A DNA stretch of 64,000 bases, taken from assembly GCF_000190475.1 (NCBI RefSeq), contig NZ_AEWH01000012.1, positions 62,001 through 126,000 on the forward strand. Direction: 5' to 3'. The notes below the pieces were generated by a model. That model saw only the letters and a list, made by a program, of their open reading frames with translations. It made no database searches and was not told the DNA's origin. Both the position numbers and the translations under genes were made by a program. The DNA comes from Ornithinibacillus scapharcae TW25. GTDB taxonomy: Bacteria > Bacillota > Bacilli > Bacillales > Amphibacillaceae. This document shows positions 8,330 to 17,325 of this stretch, in pieces. The first letter of the stretch is position 1. The number at the start of each line of letters is the position of its first letter.

Positions 8330-9568
8330 CTAGCGCAAATATAATAATAGTTTTTTCGGTTGCTCTATCAGTTCAATAAAACGATTCGTAAACATTACCG
8401 AGTCTGCCCCATCAATGATACGATGATCAAAAGACAGCGACATCGTCATAATGGAACGAATAGCAATCTCATCGTTTTCCATGACAACTGGCATTTTCTT
8501 TGTCTTATGAAACGCTATTATACTTGTTTGTGGATGGTTAATAATTGGTGTTGCTGCTATTCCCCCAAGTGGACCAACATTACTGATGGTAAAGGTGCCA
8601 CCTTTCATTTCAGCAGCTGATAGCTTCTGCTCCTGTGCTTTCTTCGTTAATGTCTTCATCTCATCATGAATTTCATGAATGGATTTCTTATCTACCTCAC
8701 GAAGTACCGGCACTAGCAGTCCCTTCTCTGTATTCGTCGCCAAACCAATATGATAGTCTTTCAAAAGACGAATTACCTGATTTTCCTCGTCAAGCTGTGC
8801 ATTAAATAACGGGAACTCCTTCAACGTTATGACTAATGCTTTTAGGAAAAATGCCACTACAGAGATATTGGTACCAGTTTCCTTCAGTTCTTGACGGAAA
8901 GCCAATAAATTTGATAAATCCGCTTCATCAAAATGTGTAACATGTGGAATGGTAGAAAGGGATTCCGTCATCTTCATCGCTATTTGTTTACGGATACCGG
9001 TAAATGGAATTGTATCTCCAACTATAGTTTTAGATTCTTCTATAACAGGTATAGACTCTGCCTCTTCTAGTTTAGTCGGCTCCACATTTCCCTCACGTTC
9101 GCGAATGAACCTGAAAATATCATCATCGGTTACTCTACCAGCCGGACCAGATCCAACAACCTCTTCGATATTCACATTATTTTCCCGTGCAATTCTTCGC
9201 GTATGAGGTGCCGCAATAATTCGTTTTGGTGGTTGCTTATCTTTGGGTGAATCAGCATTTATTTCCTTTTTCTCCATTGTCATCACCGCAGCAGAAACTT
9301 CTTTTTCTGAGTTAAGGGGCTGTGGTTCTTCTTTACCATCATCGATTTCTAGTAAAACGGAACCAATTGTAATAGTAGTTCCTTCCGTATAGTTAAGAGT
9401 TTTTATAACCCCAGCAGTTGGTGATGGAATCTCTGCAACCATCTTATCGGTTTGCATTTCTACAAGAGGCTGATCAACCTTAACCGCATCCCCTACTTTA
9501 ACTAAATAACTAACAATTTCGCCCTCTGTCATTCCTTCGCCAATATCATGAAATTTTACCTCGACCAT
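8330..9568 (-). CDS. 2-oxoacid dehydrogenase E2 (dihydrolipoyl acyltransferase)
   Basis: A 412-residue E2 core subunit. It has one lipoyl domain (residues 1-77, lipoylated lysine in QTDKMVAE), an acidic/proline linker, a peripheral subunit-binding domain (PHTRRIARENNVNIEEV...GPAGRV), and an acyltransferase domain with the catalytic HxxxDG in SFDHRIIDGAD near the C-terminus. Single-lipoyl E2s of this type serve branched-chain or broad 2-oxoacid complexes in Bacillaceae. It lies 10 bp after a phenylalanine dehydrogenase gene inside an aromatic operon. A role in oxidative decarboxylation of phenylpyruvate or 4-hydroxyphenylpyruvate is therefore likely, but that is inference. No E1 or E3 gene is present in the window. 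Confidence 0.88.
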   Translation of the reverse strand: MVEVKFHDIGEGMTEGEIVSYLVKVGDAVKVDQPLVEMQTDKMVAEIPSPTAGVIKTLNYTEGTTITIGSVLLEIDDGKEEPQPLNSEKEVSAAVMTMEKKEINADSPKDKQPPKRIIAAPHTRRIARENNVNIEEVVGSGPAGRVTDDDIFRFIREREGNVEPTKLEEAESIPVIEESKTIVGDTIPFTGIRKQIAMKMTESLSTIPHVTHFDEADLSNLLAFRQELKETGTNISVVAFFLKALVITLKEFPLFNAQLDEENQVIRLLKDYHIGLATNTEKGLLVPVLREVDKKSIHEIHDEMKTLTKKAQEQKLSAAEMKGGTFTISNVGPLGGIAATPIINHPQTSIIAFHKTKKMPVVMENDEIAIRSIMTMSLSFDHRIIDGADSVMFTNRFIELIEQPKKLLLYLR

Positions 9569-9578
9569 AGGTTACACC

Positions 9579-10721
9579 TCATTTATAAAATGTCCACTTC
9601 GGGCTTTTTTGTCTGGAGTAGAAATTATTTCGTTGTCTTTGTTCTTCTAAACGCTGCTGGCATTTACGATTGGCAGCTTCTAATGTCGTGATGGCATCTA
9701 ACTCTGATTGCTTGTAAATATCTAAAATAGATTGATAGATGGTTTTGGTTTTCAATAAGACACGAGACTTATTTGCTCCATATAATTCATCTGCTACTTG
9801 GATTAATCCACCAGCGTTTACAATATAATCAGGAGCATATAGGATTCCACGTTCATGAAGGATTTTTGCATGATATTCTTCTTTTAACTGATTATTTGCT
9901 GATCCTACAACAGCCTTTACCTTTAGCTTCTCAATCGTATCATCGTTTAGGATGCCACCCATTGCACATGGGATAAAGATATCTGCATCCGCTTCATAGA
10001 TTTCCTCACTAGACACAACCGTTACATTTCCGGCGTAGGCGTTTGCCTTCGATTGAATACCTTCAATCGATTCTTGCGAGATATCAGTTACGACTAAACT
10101 CGCACCAGCTTCAAGTAATTGTTCCGCTACTTTGAATCCAACCTTACCTAAACCTTGAATGGCAAACGTCTTGCCTGCAAGTGACTCATCGCCAAATAAA
10201 TAGAGATTAGTAGCTTTTAATCCATACATAACACCTTGTGCAGTTGGAACCGAGGAATCTCCACCACCGCCAAACTCTTCCGGTATGCCATTAATAAAAT
10301 TTGTTTCCTTTGATGCTTGCACAAAATCGTCCATCGTCGTTCCCATATCTGTTCCAGTAAAGAACCTACCATTTAGTGAATCGACGAATTGGCCATAAGC
10401 CCTAAATAACGCTGGAGACTTATCTGTTTTTGGGTTACCAATAATGACACCTTTTCCTCCACCAAAATCGATATCAGCTGCAGCACACTTGTAAGTCATT
10501 CCTTCCGATAAACGTAAAACATCCTCCAACGCTTCCTCAACAGTGGCATACGGGTACATCCTCGTTCCACCAAGTGCTGGTCCAAGTGTTGTACTATGGA
10601 TTGCAATAATAGCCTGTAACCCTGTACTTGGGTCATTACAGAATACAACTTGTTCATGCCCACTTATCTTTCCAAATATATCCATTGACATCTCGGGTGA
10701 CTTATCTAATTGCTGTTTCAT
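9579..10721 (-). CDS. pdh: phenylalanine dehydrogenase
   Basis: A 380-residue NAD-dependent amino-acid dehydrogenase of the Glu/Leu/Phe/Val family. The dinucleotide loop is GLGKVG, the substrate lysine region is DIDFGGGKG, and [14 protein letters not shown] together with CAMGG matches remembered Lysinibacillus phenylalanine dehydrogenase far better than leucine dehydrogenase, which has TAEDVGTT and CALGG. The N-terminal KQQLDKSPE extension and the C-terminal [12 protein letters not shown] also fit. It interconverts L-phenylalanine (often tyrosine too) and the arylpyruvate, releasing ammonia. GGGGG stands seven bases before ATG 10721. A 123-bp gap with a GAGAATA/TATTCTC hairpin separates it from hpaC. 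Confidence 0.9.
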   Translation of the reverse strand: MKQQLDKSPEMSMDIFGKISGHEQVVFCNDPSTGLQAIIAIHSTTLGPALGGTRMYPYATVEEALEDVLRLSEGMTYKCAAADIDFGGGKGVIIGNPKTDKSPALFRAYGQFVDSLNGRFFTGTDMGTTMDDFVQASKETNFINGIPEEFGGGGDSSVPTAQGVMYGLKATNLYLFGDESLAGKTFAIQGLGKVGFKVAEQLLEAGASLVVTDISQESIEGIQSKANAYAGNVTVVSSEEIYEADADIFIPCAMGGILNDDTIEKLKVKAVVGSANNQLKEEYHAKILHERGILYAPDYIVNAGGLIQVADELYGANKSRVLLKTKTIYQSILDIYKQSELDAITTLEAANRKCQQRLEEQRQRNNFYSRQKSPKWTFYK

Positions 10722-10844
10722 GGTTTAACCCCCTATCAGCAAGATTATGAAACTCTTATTCCAAAGCTTTTCTAACTAGCCAAGCATCACTTACAATTCT
10801 CCAACACCAGAGAATACTAGTAGTTATTCTCATTTTCTATTACA

Positions 10845-11321
10845 TTATGTTATACGCTCACTGTTACCTAACTCACGATATTTTCCTTCAAAGAATGCCA
10901 GTGGCTCTCCATCTCGAACCTCTAATCCTTCTACCTTCCCAATAAATAACGTGTGGTCTCCTGCATCAATTGAATTATGAAGCTCACATACGATATTCAC
11001 CAATGCTTCTTTTATCGTTGGCATTTCATGGAACCAGTGAAAATCTATTTCACGAATCTCATCGATTTGTCCTGCAAAATAAGCAGATAAGTCCTTCTGA
11101 TCTTGCTTTAGAAAGCTTATCGCAAACTTACCAGCATTTTCGATGTATCGTTTCATCGTTGCTTTATGATCAACGGATACTAGTACGAGCTTCGGATTTA
11201 AGGAAACAGACACAAAGGCGTTTGCCGTCATTCCATGAATCTCCTCCCCAAGCTTCGTGGTAATTACCGTGACACCTGTTGCAAATTTTCCCATTGCATT
11301 ACGGAACAAACGATCATCCAT
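10845..11321 (-). CDS. hpaC: flavin reductase component of 4-hydroxyphenylacetate 3-monooxygenase
   Basis: A 158-residue flavin reductase-like (FMN-binding split barrel) protein. It opens FRNAMGKFATGVTVITT and carries MTANAFVSVSLNP and the C-terminal SIDAGDHTLFIGKVEGL, all hallmarks of HpaC-type short-chain flavin reductases. It uses NAD(P)H to reduce FAD, which diffuses to HpaB. It follows hpaD by 31 bp in the operon and shares strand and direction with hpaB, forming the two-component hydroxylase. Confidence 0.9.
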   Translation of the reverse strand: MDDRLFRNAMGKFATGVTVITTKLGEEIHGMTANAFVSVSLNPKLVLVSVDHKATMKRYIENAGKFAISFLKQDQKDLSAYFAGQIDEIREIDFHWFHEMPTIKEALVNIVCELHNSIDAGDHTLFIGKVEGLEVRDGEPLAFFEGKYRELGNSERIT

Positions 11322-11352
11322 TTATGAACCCCCCTTTTCTAGAAAATTCAGC

Positions 11353-12336
11353 TTAAATCACAAAGGTAGGCTTATGCTGCTCTAGCTTTGCAGCCTGTAA
11401 GTCAACTTCTTTTTGTGTGAACACATCTAGAACATTTGATGCTTCATTAAACCATTTATCCGGTGCAGCGTGTCCCCAGAATGTTTGACGCATCGGATCA
11501 TTAATATCCCAACGAATCGGCTCAAAATCAGGGTCACTAGTTAAATAATCCCCACTATATAGTTCAATTCTGTGTCCATCGGGATCACGCAAATATAAGA
11601 AGAAAGCATTAGAAAGTCCGTGTCTACCTGGACCTCGTTCAATTGCTTCACCATAACCCATTGATGCAAGCACATCACAGGTATGGATAAGTGCTAATTG
11701 ATCTGGTAACCAGAAGCCAATATGATGCACTCTAGGACCTTTTCCATTCATAAAGGCAACATCATGCACATTTTGCTTTCGATGAAGCCAGGCTGCCCAT
11801 GTATTTCCTTCTGGTGTATCGGTATATTCTGAGCAAGCGAATCCTAGCTTTTCTTTATAGAATGCATATGCTGCCTCCACATCAGGCACAGCACAGTTAA
11901 AATGGTCAATCCGCTGCATTCTAGAGCCTTTATATAAATCATAGCGTTGTAATAAACGTTCCACTGTTTCCATTTCTGCAAAAAATTCAAGTGGTAATCC
12001 CGATAAATCATTCACACGGAGTGAGCGCCCAAGGGCGTGCTGACTACCTTTTTCCATCCATTTTGTCGCGTAGCCTTCCCTTTCAAACATACGTGACAGT
12101 GCATCCAAATCCTGTTCTGATGATACTTTATAGCCTAACGCTTCTACTGCAGGAGAATCAGCTTTTTTTAACACTAAACTGTGATGATTATGTTCTTCTA
12201 AGCCGCGAAGATAAATATATTCGTCATTTGATTCCGTTTCGATAAAGCCGAGTGCATCCACATAAAATTTTTGCGATGCCTCTAGATCTGTCACACGTAG
12301 TATGGCTCTCGCACATCGAATCACATTATAGTCCAT
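11353..12336 (-). CDS. hpaD: 3,4-dihydroxyphenylacetate 2,3-dioxygenase (extradiol, VOC type)
   Basis: A 327-residue type I extradiol dioxygenase made of two VOC modules (about 8-125 and 140-262). The likely metal triad of the second module is H145 (IDHFNCAV), H204/H205 (VHHIGFWL) and E258 (HRIELY), with spacing as in the Brevibacterium/Arthrobacter homoprotocatechuate enzymes. It cleaves the ring of homoprotocatechuate with Fe(II) or Mn(II) to give the 5-carboxymethyl-2-hydroxymuconate semialdehyde that HpaE oxidises. The enterobacterial HpaD is an unrelated class III enzyme; this one is the Gram-positive type. It sits 12 bp after hpaB. Confidence 0.92.
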   Translation of the reverse strand: MDYNVIRCARAILRVTDLEASQKFYVDALGFIETESNDEYIYLRGLEEHNHHSLVLKKADSPAVEALGYKVSSEQDLDALSRMFEREGYATKWMEKGSQHALGRSLRVNDLSGLPLEFFAEMETVERLLQRYDLYKGSRMQRIDHFNCAVPDVEAAYAFYKEKLGFACSEYTDTPEGNTWAAWLHRKQNVHDVAFMNGKGPRVHHIGFWLPDQLALIHTCDVLASMGYGEAIERGPGRHGLSNAFFLYLRDPDGHRIELYSGDYLTSDPDFEPIRWDINDPMRQTFWGHAAPDKWFNEASNVLDVFTQKEVDLQAAKLEQHKPTFVI

Positions 12337-12348
12337 CTTCTTTCCCCC

Positions 12349-13815
12349 TTAATTGGAAGCTTTCACGCCACTGGATTTTTTCAAGAAATCTTGTACATAT
12401 TGCTTAAACGGTTCTTTATCGTAGTTATCAAAATAAGTCATTCCCATACGTATTGGGTCACCGAAAAAGTAGTACTCATAGTGTGTTTGACGACTACCGA
12501 ACGCACTTAACGTTAAATCCCAAGCTAGACGGAATAACTGGACACGTTCATAACCTTCGAGATTCTTCCCTTGTAAACCGCGATGAATAATTGGTCCAAT
12601 TTCAGCATGATTAAAGTCAGCCTCTGTAGGAATTCCCATTAAGCCAGAAGCACCTAAAATACGCACAATTTCCGTTAAGCGAGGAAAGATCCTCGGGTAC
12701 CAATTGCGTGCCGCGTCAAGTGCCGCAAAGTCAGGTGTCATTGTGCCAGAGCTATCTAGCTTTGCATTATGCTCTGCGCGATATAAGTGAGATTTCATCG
12801 TCTCTAATGACAACATGATTTCAGTACCTTTATCTTGGACATGCTGGAACTGATCAATCCCAATAGCATCCATTATACTAAGTGCAACACCTAAAACAAA
12901 CTCGGTCTTTACAATGTTTTTCGATACAACCTGATGAGACATATGAACAACAGCATTTGTCTCTTTAAATGTTCGGTTGCATACAGATGAGTTCCCACAA
13001 ACAAATACACGCTCCCATGGAACGAAGACATTTTCAAAGGAAACAATAGCATCTCCTTCATCAAAACGAGAACCAAGTGGATGATCCCATTCGCTTTTGC
13101 CATAATCGAATGATTCACGGCTAATGAACTTTAATCCCGGAGTATTGTTAGGGATTGCAAATGCTAATGAATACGGATCATCTAATTCTCCTGCTTTCTT
13201 GACGGTAGATGGGAATACTAGAATTTCATCCGTAATTCCCCCTTGCGTTGCTAATAACCGAATGCCATCTACAATAATCCCATCCGGGCGTTCTTCCACC
13301 AGGTGAAGAGCAACATTAGCATCTTTTTGTTGGTGCTGTGCCTTGGCACGATTTACTTGCGGATGGATTAATGTGTGTGTTAGGCTAATATCATTTTCAC
13401 GAGCGTACTCATAATAGTTGCGGGCATTTTCCGCAAAACGAGGATCACCCTCAGCGAAAAGGCTGTTATTAACACCCATTGCCATTACCTCTGCATTCAA
13501 ATAATCCGGAGAGCGTCCCATCATCCCCCCTGATGTCCGTGCCCACTCCTGAATAGCTTCACGACGTTTAATTAGATCCTCAATTGACCTAGGTTGTAAA
13601 AACGTCATTCCTACCTTATTATCTGTAGTTGGAGAAGTATAAAGCATTTTTTCAGGTTTTTCATACTGTAAATCATATAGATTAGCCATCGATTTAATGA
13701 CATTTTTAAATGCAGGATGTTCTGTTACATCATCTACTCGTTCTCCATGAATATAAATATTGTTATTCGCCTTTTTTAACCCTTCGATATACTCTTTTCC
13801 CGTTTTAGCTGGCAT
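12349..13815 (-). CDS. hpaB: 4-hydroxyphenylacetate 3-monooxygenase, oxygenase subunit
   Basis: A 488-residue FADH2-dependent aromatic hydroxylase of the HpaB/acyl-CoA dehydrogenase-like fold. It opens MPAKTGKEYIEGL and the mid-region VFVPWERVFVCG and AEIGPIIHRG match the Thermus/Geobacillus type HpaB. It adds a hydroxyl to 4-hydroxyphenylacetate to give homoprotocatechuate, using reduced FAD delivered by HpaC. The upstream AAGGAGGGAACCAAT gives a strong ribosome binding site. It lies 13 bp after hpaE and 12 bp before hpaD. Confidence 0.94.
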   Translation of the reverse strand: MPAKTGKEYIEGLKKANNNIYIHGERVDDVTEHPAFKNVIKSMANLYDLQYEKPEKMLYTSPTTDNKVGMTFLQPRSIEDLIKRREAIQEWARTSGGMMGRSPDYLNAEVMAMGVNNSLFAEGDPRFAENARNYYEYARENDISLTHTLIHPQVNRAKAQHQQKDANVALHLVEERPDGIIVDGIRLLATQGGITDEILVFPSTVKKAGELDDPYSLAFAIPNNTPGLKFISRESFDYGKSEWDHPLGSRFDEGDAIVSFENVFVPWERVFVCGNSSVCNRTFKETNAVVHMSHQVVSKNIVKTEFVLGVALSIMDAIGIDQFQHVQDKGTEIMLSLETMKSHLYRAEHNAKLDSSGTMTPDFAALDAARNWYPRIFPRLTEIVRILGASGLMGIPTEADFNHAEIGPIIHRGLQGKNLEGYERVQLFRLAWDLTLSAFGSRQTHYEYYFFGDPIRMGMTYFDNYDKEPFKQYVQDFLKKSSGVKASN

Positions 13816-13828
13816 ATTGGTTCCCTCC

Positions 13829-15316
13829 TTATTTTTTCATTCCAAATTTTGGTATATGATGGTCGCTGATTGCGACATGAATTGCTTTAGGCTCCGTGTA
13901 GAATTCAAAGATTGCAAAATGACCACCTTCACGACCGATACCACTTGCCTTCATTCCACCAAATGGAATCCGTAAGTCTCGAACATTTTGTGAGTTAACC
14001 CAGATCATTCCCGAATCAATTGATTGTGCTACTCGATGTGCTCGCTTAATATCACTTGTCCATACATAACCGGCAAGACCGTAATCAATATCATTAGCCA
14101 TTTGGACAACTTCTTCTTCCGTTTCAAATTCGATAACAGCCATTACCGGTCCGAAAATTTCCTCTTGGCAAACCCGCATATCATTTTTTGCATTTAATAA
14201 AAGGGTAGGTGGTACATAATTCCCTGCAGAAAACTGTTCAGGTACTGAGCCTTGAAACACTTCGCAGCCTTCCTCTTTTGCAAGCTCAATGTACCCCGTA
14301 ACCTTTTGGAAATGACCTTTATCAATTAACGGTCCGATTTCTGTATCATTTTCTTTTGGATCACCAACTATAATATTTTGTACACGTTGCTTTAAAGCCT
14401 CAGTAAACTTTTCCTTTAAGCTCTTATGAACAAATACTCTAGAGTTCGCTGTACAGCGTTCCCCATTGAAGGAAAAGATTCCCCAAACAGCAGCGTCCAG
14501 TGCATTTTCAAAATCCGCATCCTCAAAGACAATTAGTGGTGATTTTCCACCTAGTTCCATCGAGGTTTTCTTCAAAGAATCCGCACTATTTTTGATAATA
14601 CGTTTTCCAGTCGTTGTTTCTCCTGTAAATGAAATAGCTTTAACATCTGGATGTTTCACTAGCGACTCTCCTGCTGTTTCTCCAAAACCATGAACAACAT
14701 TAAATACGCCTTTAGGCAACTCAGCTTTTTGCATAACATTGGCTAAAATGTTTGCTGATAACGGTGACAGCTCTGCTGGCTTTAACACTACTGTGTTTCC
14801 CGTTGCCAGTGCCGGTGCGACCTTCCAAGTTAATAGCATAAATGGAGCATTCCAAGGAGTGATTAAACCAACAACCCCTAATGGTTGATAAACAGTGTAA
14901 TTAATAAATTCATCATCCACCTGATATGCATCCCCATGCATTCTTGCCTGTACCATCCGGGAGTAAAAACGAAAATTCTCTGCACCACGGGCAGCCATTT
15001 TACGAGTTTGACTTATCGGCAAACCAGAATCCATCGACTCAAGATGTGCAATTGTTTCTGCTTCCTCTTCGATCAAATCTGCAATTCTTTCAATATATTT
15101 CATACGTTCCTTTATCTTCATGGAACCCCATGGTCCATTCTCAAAAGCATCCTTAGCCGCAGTGACAGCCTTCTCAATATCTGCTTGATCACCTTTTGAA
15201 ACTAGATTGATCGATTCATTGGTAAAAGGATTAATATTTTCAAAGGTTTCTTTGCCAGTTGCATCTACAAATTCACCATTTATGTAGAGCTTTACATCCT
15301 CTATTTTCTCAATCAA
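13829..15316 (-). CDS. hpaE: 5-carboxymethyl-2-hydroxymuconate semialdehyde dehydrogenase
   Basis: A 495-residue NAD-dependent aldehyde dehydrogenase. The catalytic cysteine lies in FNGERCTANSR, the general-base glutamate in MELGGKSP, and the oxyanion asparagine in ITPWNAPF. Family and position next to hpaB/hpaD make it HpaE, which oxidises the ring-cleavage semialdehyde to the dicarboxylate. Other aldehyde dehydrogenases cannot be told apart by motif alone, so context carries the substrate call. It begins 12 bp after the dapA-like gene. Confidence 0.9.
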   Translation of the reverse strand: MIEKIEDVKLYINGEFVDATGKETFENINPFTNESINLVSKGDQADIEKAVTAAKDAFENGPWGSMKIKERMKYIERIADLIEEEAETIAHLESMDSGLPISQTRKMAARGAENFRFYSRMVQARMHGDAYQVDDEFINYTVYQPLGVVGLITPWNAPFMLLTWKVAPALATGNTVVLKPAELSPLSANILANVMQKAELPKGVFNVVHGFGETAGESLVKHPDVKAISFTGETTTGKRIIKNSADSLKKTSMELGGKSPLIVFEDADFENALDAAVWGIFSFNGERCTANSRVFVHKSLKEKFTEALKQRVQNIIVGDPKENDTEIGPLIDKGHFQKVTGYIELAKEEGCEVFQGSVPEQFSAGNYVPPTLLLNAKNDMRVCQEEIFGPVMAVIEFETEEEVVQMANDIDYGLAGYVWTSDIKRAHRVAQSIDSGMIWVNSQNVRDLRIPFGGMKASGIGREGGHFAIFEFYTEPKAIHVAISDHHIPKFGMKK

Positions 15317-15328
15317 TTTAGACCCTCC

Positions 15329-16249
15329 TTAGATTTCCACATCTTCTGTAATAAGCTGGTAATCTAGTAATACTTCTCTAATTTCCGCCTGAATTTCGGA
15401 TGATGGGACATCTAATGGTTTTCGAAGAATTGGTTTGATTTTCCCCATCATTCCTAGAGCAGCTTTTACTGGTGCCGGATTGGTATCTCGGAAAAGCACA
15501 TCATTAAGTGGCATTAACTCATAATGCAAATCCTGTGCTCCCTTTACATCTCCCTCTGCCCAACGGTTATAAACCTCTGCGACTTCACGTGGAGCTACGT
15601 TTGCAGTTGCACTGATATGTCCTGCTCCACCGATCGCAAGCATTGGATAGCATAATACTTCAATACCTGAATAAAGATTAAATTCTCGACCACATTTCAG
15701 TAATACTTTATTTACATGTTCAAAATCTTTATTCGATTCTTTGACTCCAATGATATTTGGACAATCTTCTGAAAGTCTCGCTATTGTAACCGCTTCCAAA
15801 TTTATCGCCGTTCGTCCTGGGATGTTATATAATATGATTGGTATATCTACTGAATCTGCTACTGCTTTGAAGTGTTTGTATAATGCGTGTTGATTTGGTT
15901 TGTTGTAGTATGGGACAATGACCATTGCAGCGTCAGCACCCATTTCTTGAGCAGCTTTTGTCATGCGGAGTGTTTCTTGGTGGTTGGTTGATCCTGTTCC
16001 TGGTATAAAAGGAACTCTTCCATTTACGGTTTTACAGGCAACTTCCATCACGTTTATTCTTTCTTCAATTGACATCGAGCTTGGTTCACCGGATGTACCT
16101 GTACAGGAAATGCCATGACTGCCACTTGCTATTTGCCAATTGATTAATTCCTGAAACTTTTCAAAATCAATGCTCTCATCTTCATGAAACGGTGTAATCA
16201 CAGGTGCGATAGAGCCTCGTAATCTTTCTTTTGCCTCTTCAAAAGCCAT
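15329..16249 (-). CDS. DapA-like class I aldolase, first gene of the hpa operon
   Basis: A 306-residue TIM-barrel aldolase of the dihydrodipicolinate synthase/N-acetylneuraminate lyase family. It has the GTSGE pyruvate-carboxylate loop, the YY pair in VPYYNKP, YNIPGRT, and the Schiff-base lysine in GVKESNKD. The frame opens at 16267, but GGAGG lies seven bases before the ATG at 16249, so I start there. A normal DapA would be in a lysine operon; as the first gene of an hpa operon that lacks the usual HpaI aldolase, it more likely cleaves 4-hydroxy-2-oxoheptanedioate to pyruvate and succinate semialdehyde. That role is inference. Confidence 0.82.
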   Translation of the reverse strand: MAFEEAKERLRGSIAPVITPFHEDESIDFEKFQELINWQIASGSHGISCTGTSGEPSSMSIEERINVMEVACKTVNGRVPFIPGTGSTNHQETLRMTKAAQEMGADAAMVIVPYYNKPNQHALYKHFKAVADSVDIPIILYNIPGRTAINLEAVTIARLSEDCPNIIGVKESNKDFEHVNKVLLKCGREFNLYSGIEVLCYPMLAIGGAGHISATANVAPREVAEVYNRWAEGDVKGAQDLHYELMPLNDVLFRDTNPAPVKAALGMMGKIKPILRKPLDVPSSEIQAEIREVLLDYQLITEDVEI

Positions 16250-16301
16250 TTGATTACCTCCAACCAATTGTTTTTAACTAATAATAATTTTCTGAACAAT
16301 T

Positions 16302-16317
16302 AAATCATATATGATTT
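16302..16317. promoter_or_regulatory. 16-bp perfect palindrome over the hpa -10 box (candidate operator)
   Basis: AAATCATATATGATTT reads the same on both strands and contains the -10 hexamer of the operon promoter. A protein bound here would block RNA polymerase. The FCD-type GntR regulator encoded at 17326-17994 is the natural candidate. Confidence 0.65.
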
Positions 16318-16332
16318 CATATGTCATGTCAA
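16304..16332 (-). promoter_or_regulatory. sigma-A promoter of the hpa operon
   Basis: On the minus strand a perfect TTGACA (16327-16332) is followed after exactly 17 bases by TATGAT (16304-16309, one base off TATAAT). Transcription should start near 16297, about 48 bases before the ATG at 16249. No other promoter of this quality was seen within the operon. Confidence 0.85.
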
Positions 16333-16425
16333 TAAGGAATTATATGTAGAAGTAAATTACCGGTGATGAAAAGTGGTATGTGACGATATAATGAGATTAG
16401 CTTATGGAGTTAAGGAGGTTACTAA

Positions 16426-17244
16426 ATGGAGACACTAAGAGCAGGCTATGGTTTAGACGGAAATGGGTATATCATAAGTGATGCTTACAAAGAAAAGATA
16501 AGTGATATCTTTCAACCTTGTATACAAGATTCGATTGAAAGGCTTAAAAGTCTCTTTGGGGCACAATTGCACAGTGTATACGTATATGGAAGTGTTGCAA
16601 GAGGAGAAGCGATAGTTCGTAAATCCGATTTAGATTTAATTGCTATGTTTAAAGGGAATTTGGATGCCGATAGTATTGCGACGGTAAAGAAGTTAGGAAA
16701 TGACCTTTCGGAAAAGTACACTACCTTAATTAGAGAAGTAGGAATAGCTATCGCATTTTACGATTATACACTCGATCCGGCCAATTACTATGAGAATGCA
16801 TTTATTAGTGAGCTTAGTGTTTGTCTCTATGGTGAGGATTTAGGAGAACGCTTTGGTCCCTATAAATTAACAAAAGAAATACCTATACGATTCAATGGTG
16901 ATATCAATAAGTCTTTATCCAGGGTCTTAACAAATTTTGATAAGGCCACAGAAAGCGACTTTAAACTACTAACTCAAAATTTTGCTCGTAAACTTATCCG
17001 AACTTTCTATTCCATGGTTATGGTTCGTTCTCAGATTTGGACAACAAGATTGAAGGAACAAGCTGATGTTTTCATACACTACTTTCCAAAAAAGCAGCCT
17101 GTTTTGCTCGACCTCCTCCATTGGATAGACGAACCACCTACCGATCGCCAGATGGTGATCCAATTATTTCAAAGAGAAGGTGAATGGGCCAGTAAAAATT
17201 TCATTCAGGAAGCTAGCATTCTTCCTAATGTCCCTTTAACATGA
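16426..17244 (+). CDS. nucleotidyltransferase-domain protein
   Basis: A 272-residue protein with the minimal nucleotidyltransferase motif: VYGSVARGEAIVRKSDLDL (about residues 49-67), the GS...RGE...SDLDL signature of pol-beta-type nucleotidyltransferases, with a likely third carboxylate in VGIAIAFYD. The C-terminal 150 residues are helical and resemble the substrate domain of aminoglycoside nucleotidyltransferase-like proteins, but no drug specificity can be claimed. AAGGAGGTTACTAA precedes the ATG. It lies, on the opposite strand, between the hpa operon promoter and the gntR regulator. Confidence 0.7.
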   Translation: METLRAGYGLDGNGYIISDAYKEKISDIFQPCIQDSIERLKSLFGAQLHSVYVYGSVARGEAIVRKSDLDLIAMFKGNLDADSIATVKKLGNDLSEKYTTLIREVGIAIAFYDYTLDPANYYENAFISELSVCLYGEDLGERFGPYKLTKEIPIRFNGDINKSLSRVLTNFDKATESDFKLLTQNFARKLIRTFYSMVMVRSQIWTTRLKEQADVFIHYFPKKQPVLLDLLHWIDEPPTDRQMVIQLFQREGEWASKNFIQEASILPNVPLT

Positions 17245-17257
17245 TTACATTTAAAAA

Positions 17258-17309
17258 CACCATGAACAAACTGCGTCAAGGCGTGACAATGCAGTATATA
17301 TTCATAGTG
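17258..17309. terminator. imperfect bidirectional terminator
   Basis: CACCATGAA (17258-17266) pairs imperfectly with TTCATAGTG (17301-17309), with a second inner stem around CTGCGTCA and TGACAATGCAG. It lies between the convergent nucleotidyltransferase and gntR genes, with an A-rich/T-rich flank on the left side. Confidence 0.5.
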
Positions 17310-17325
17310 CTTATGTTCTAGCTCA

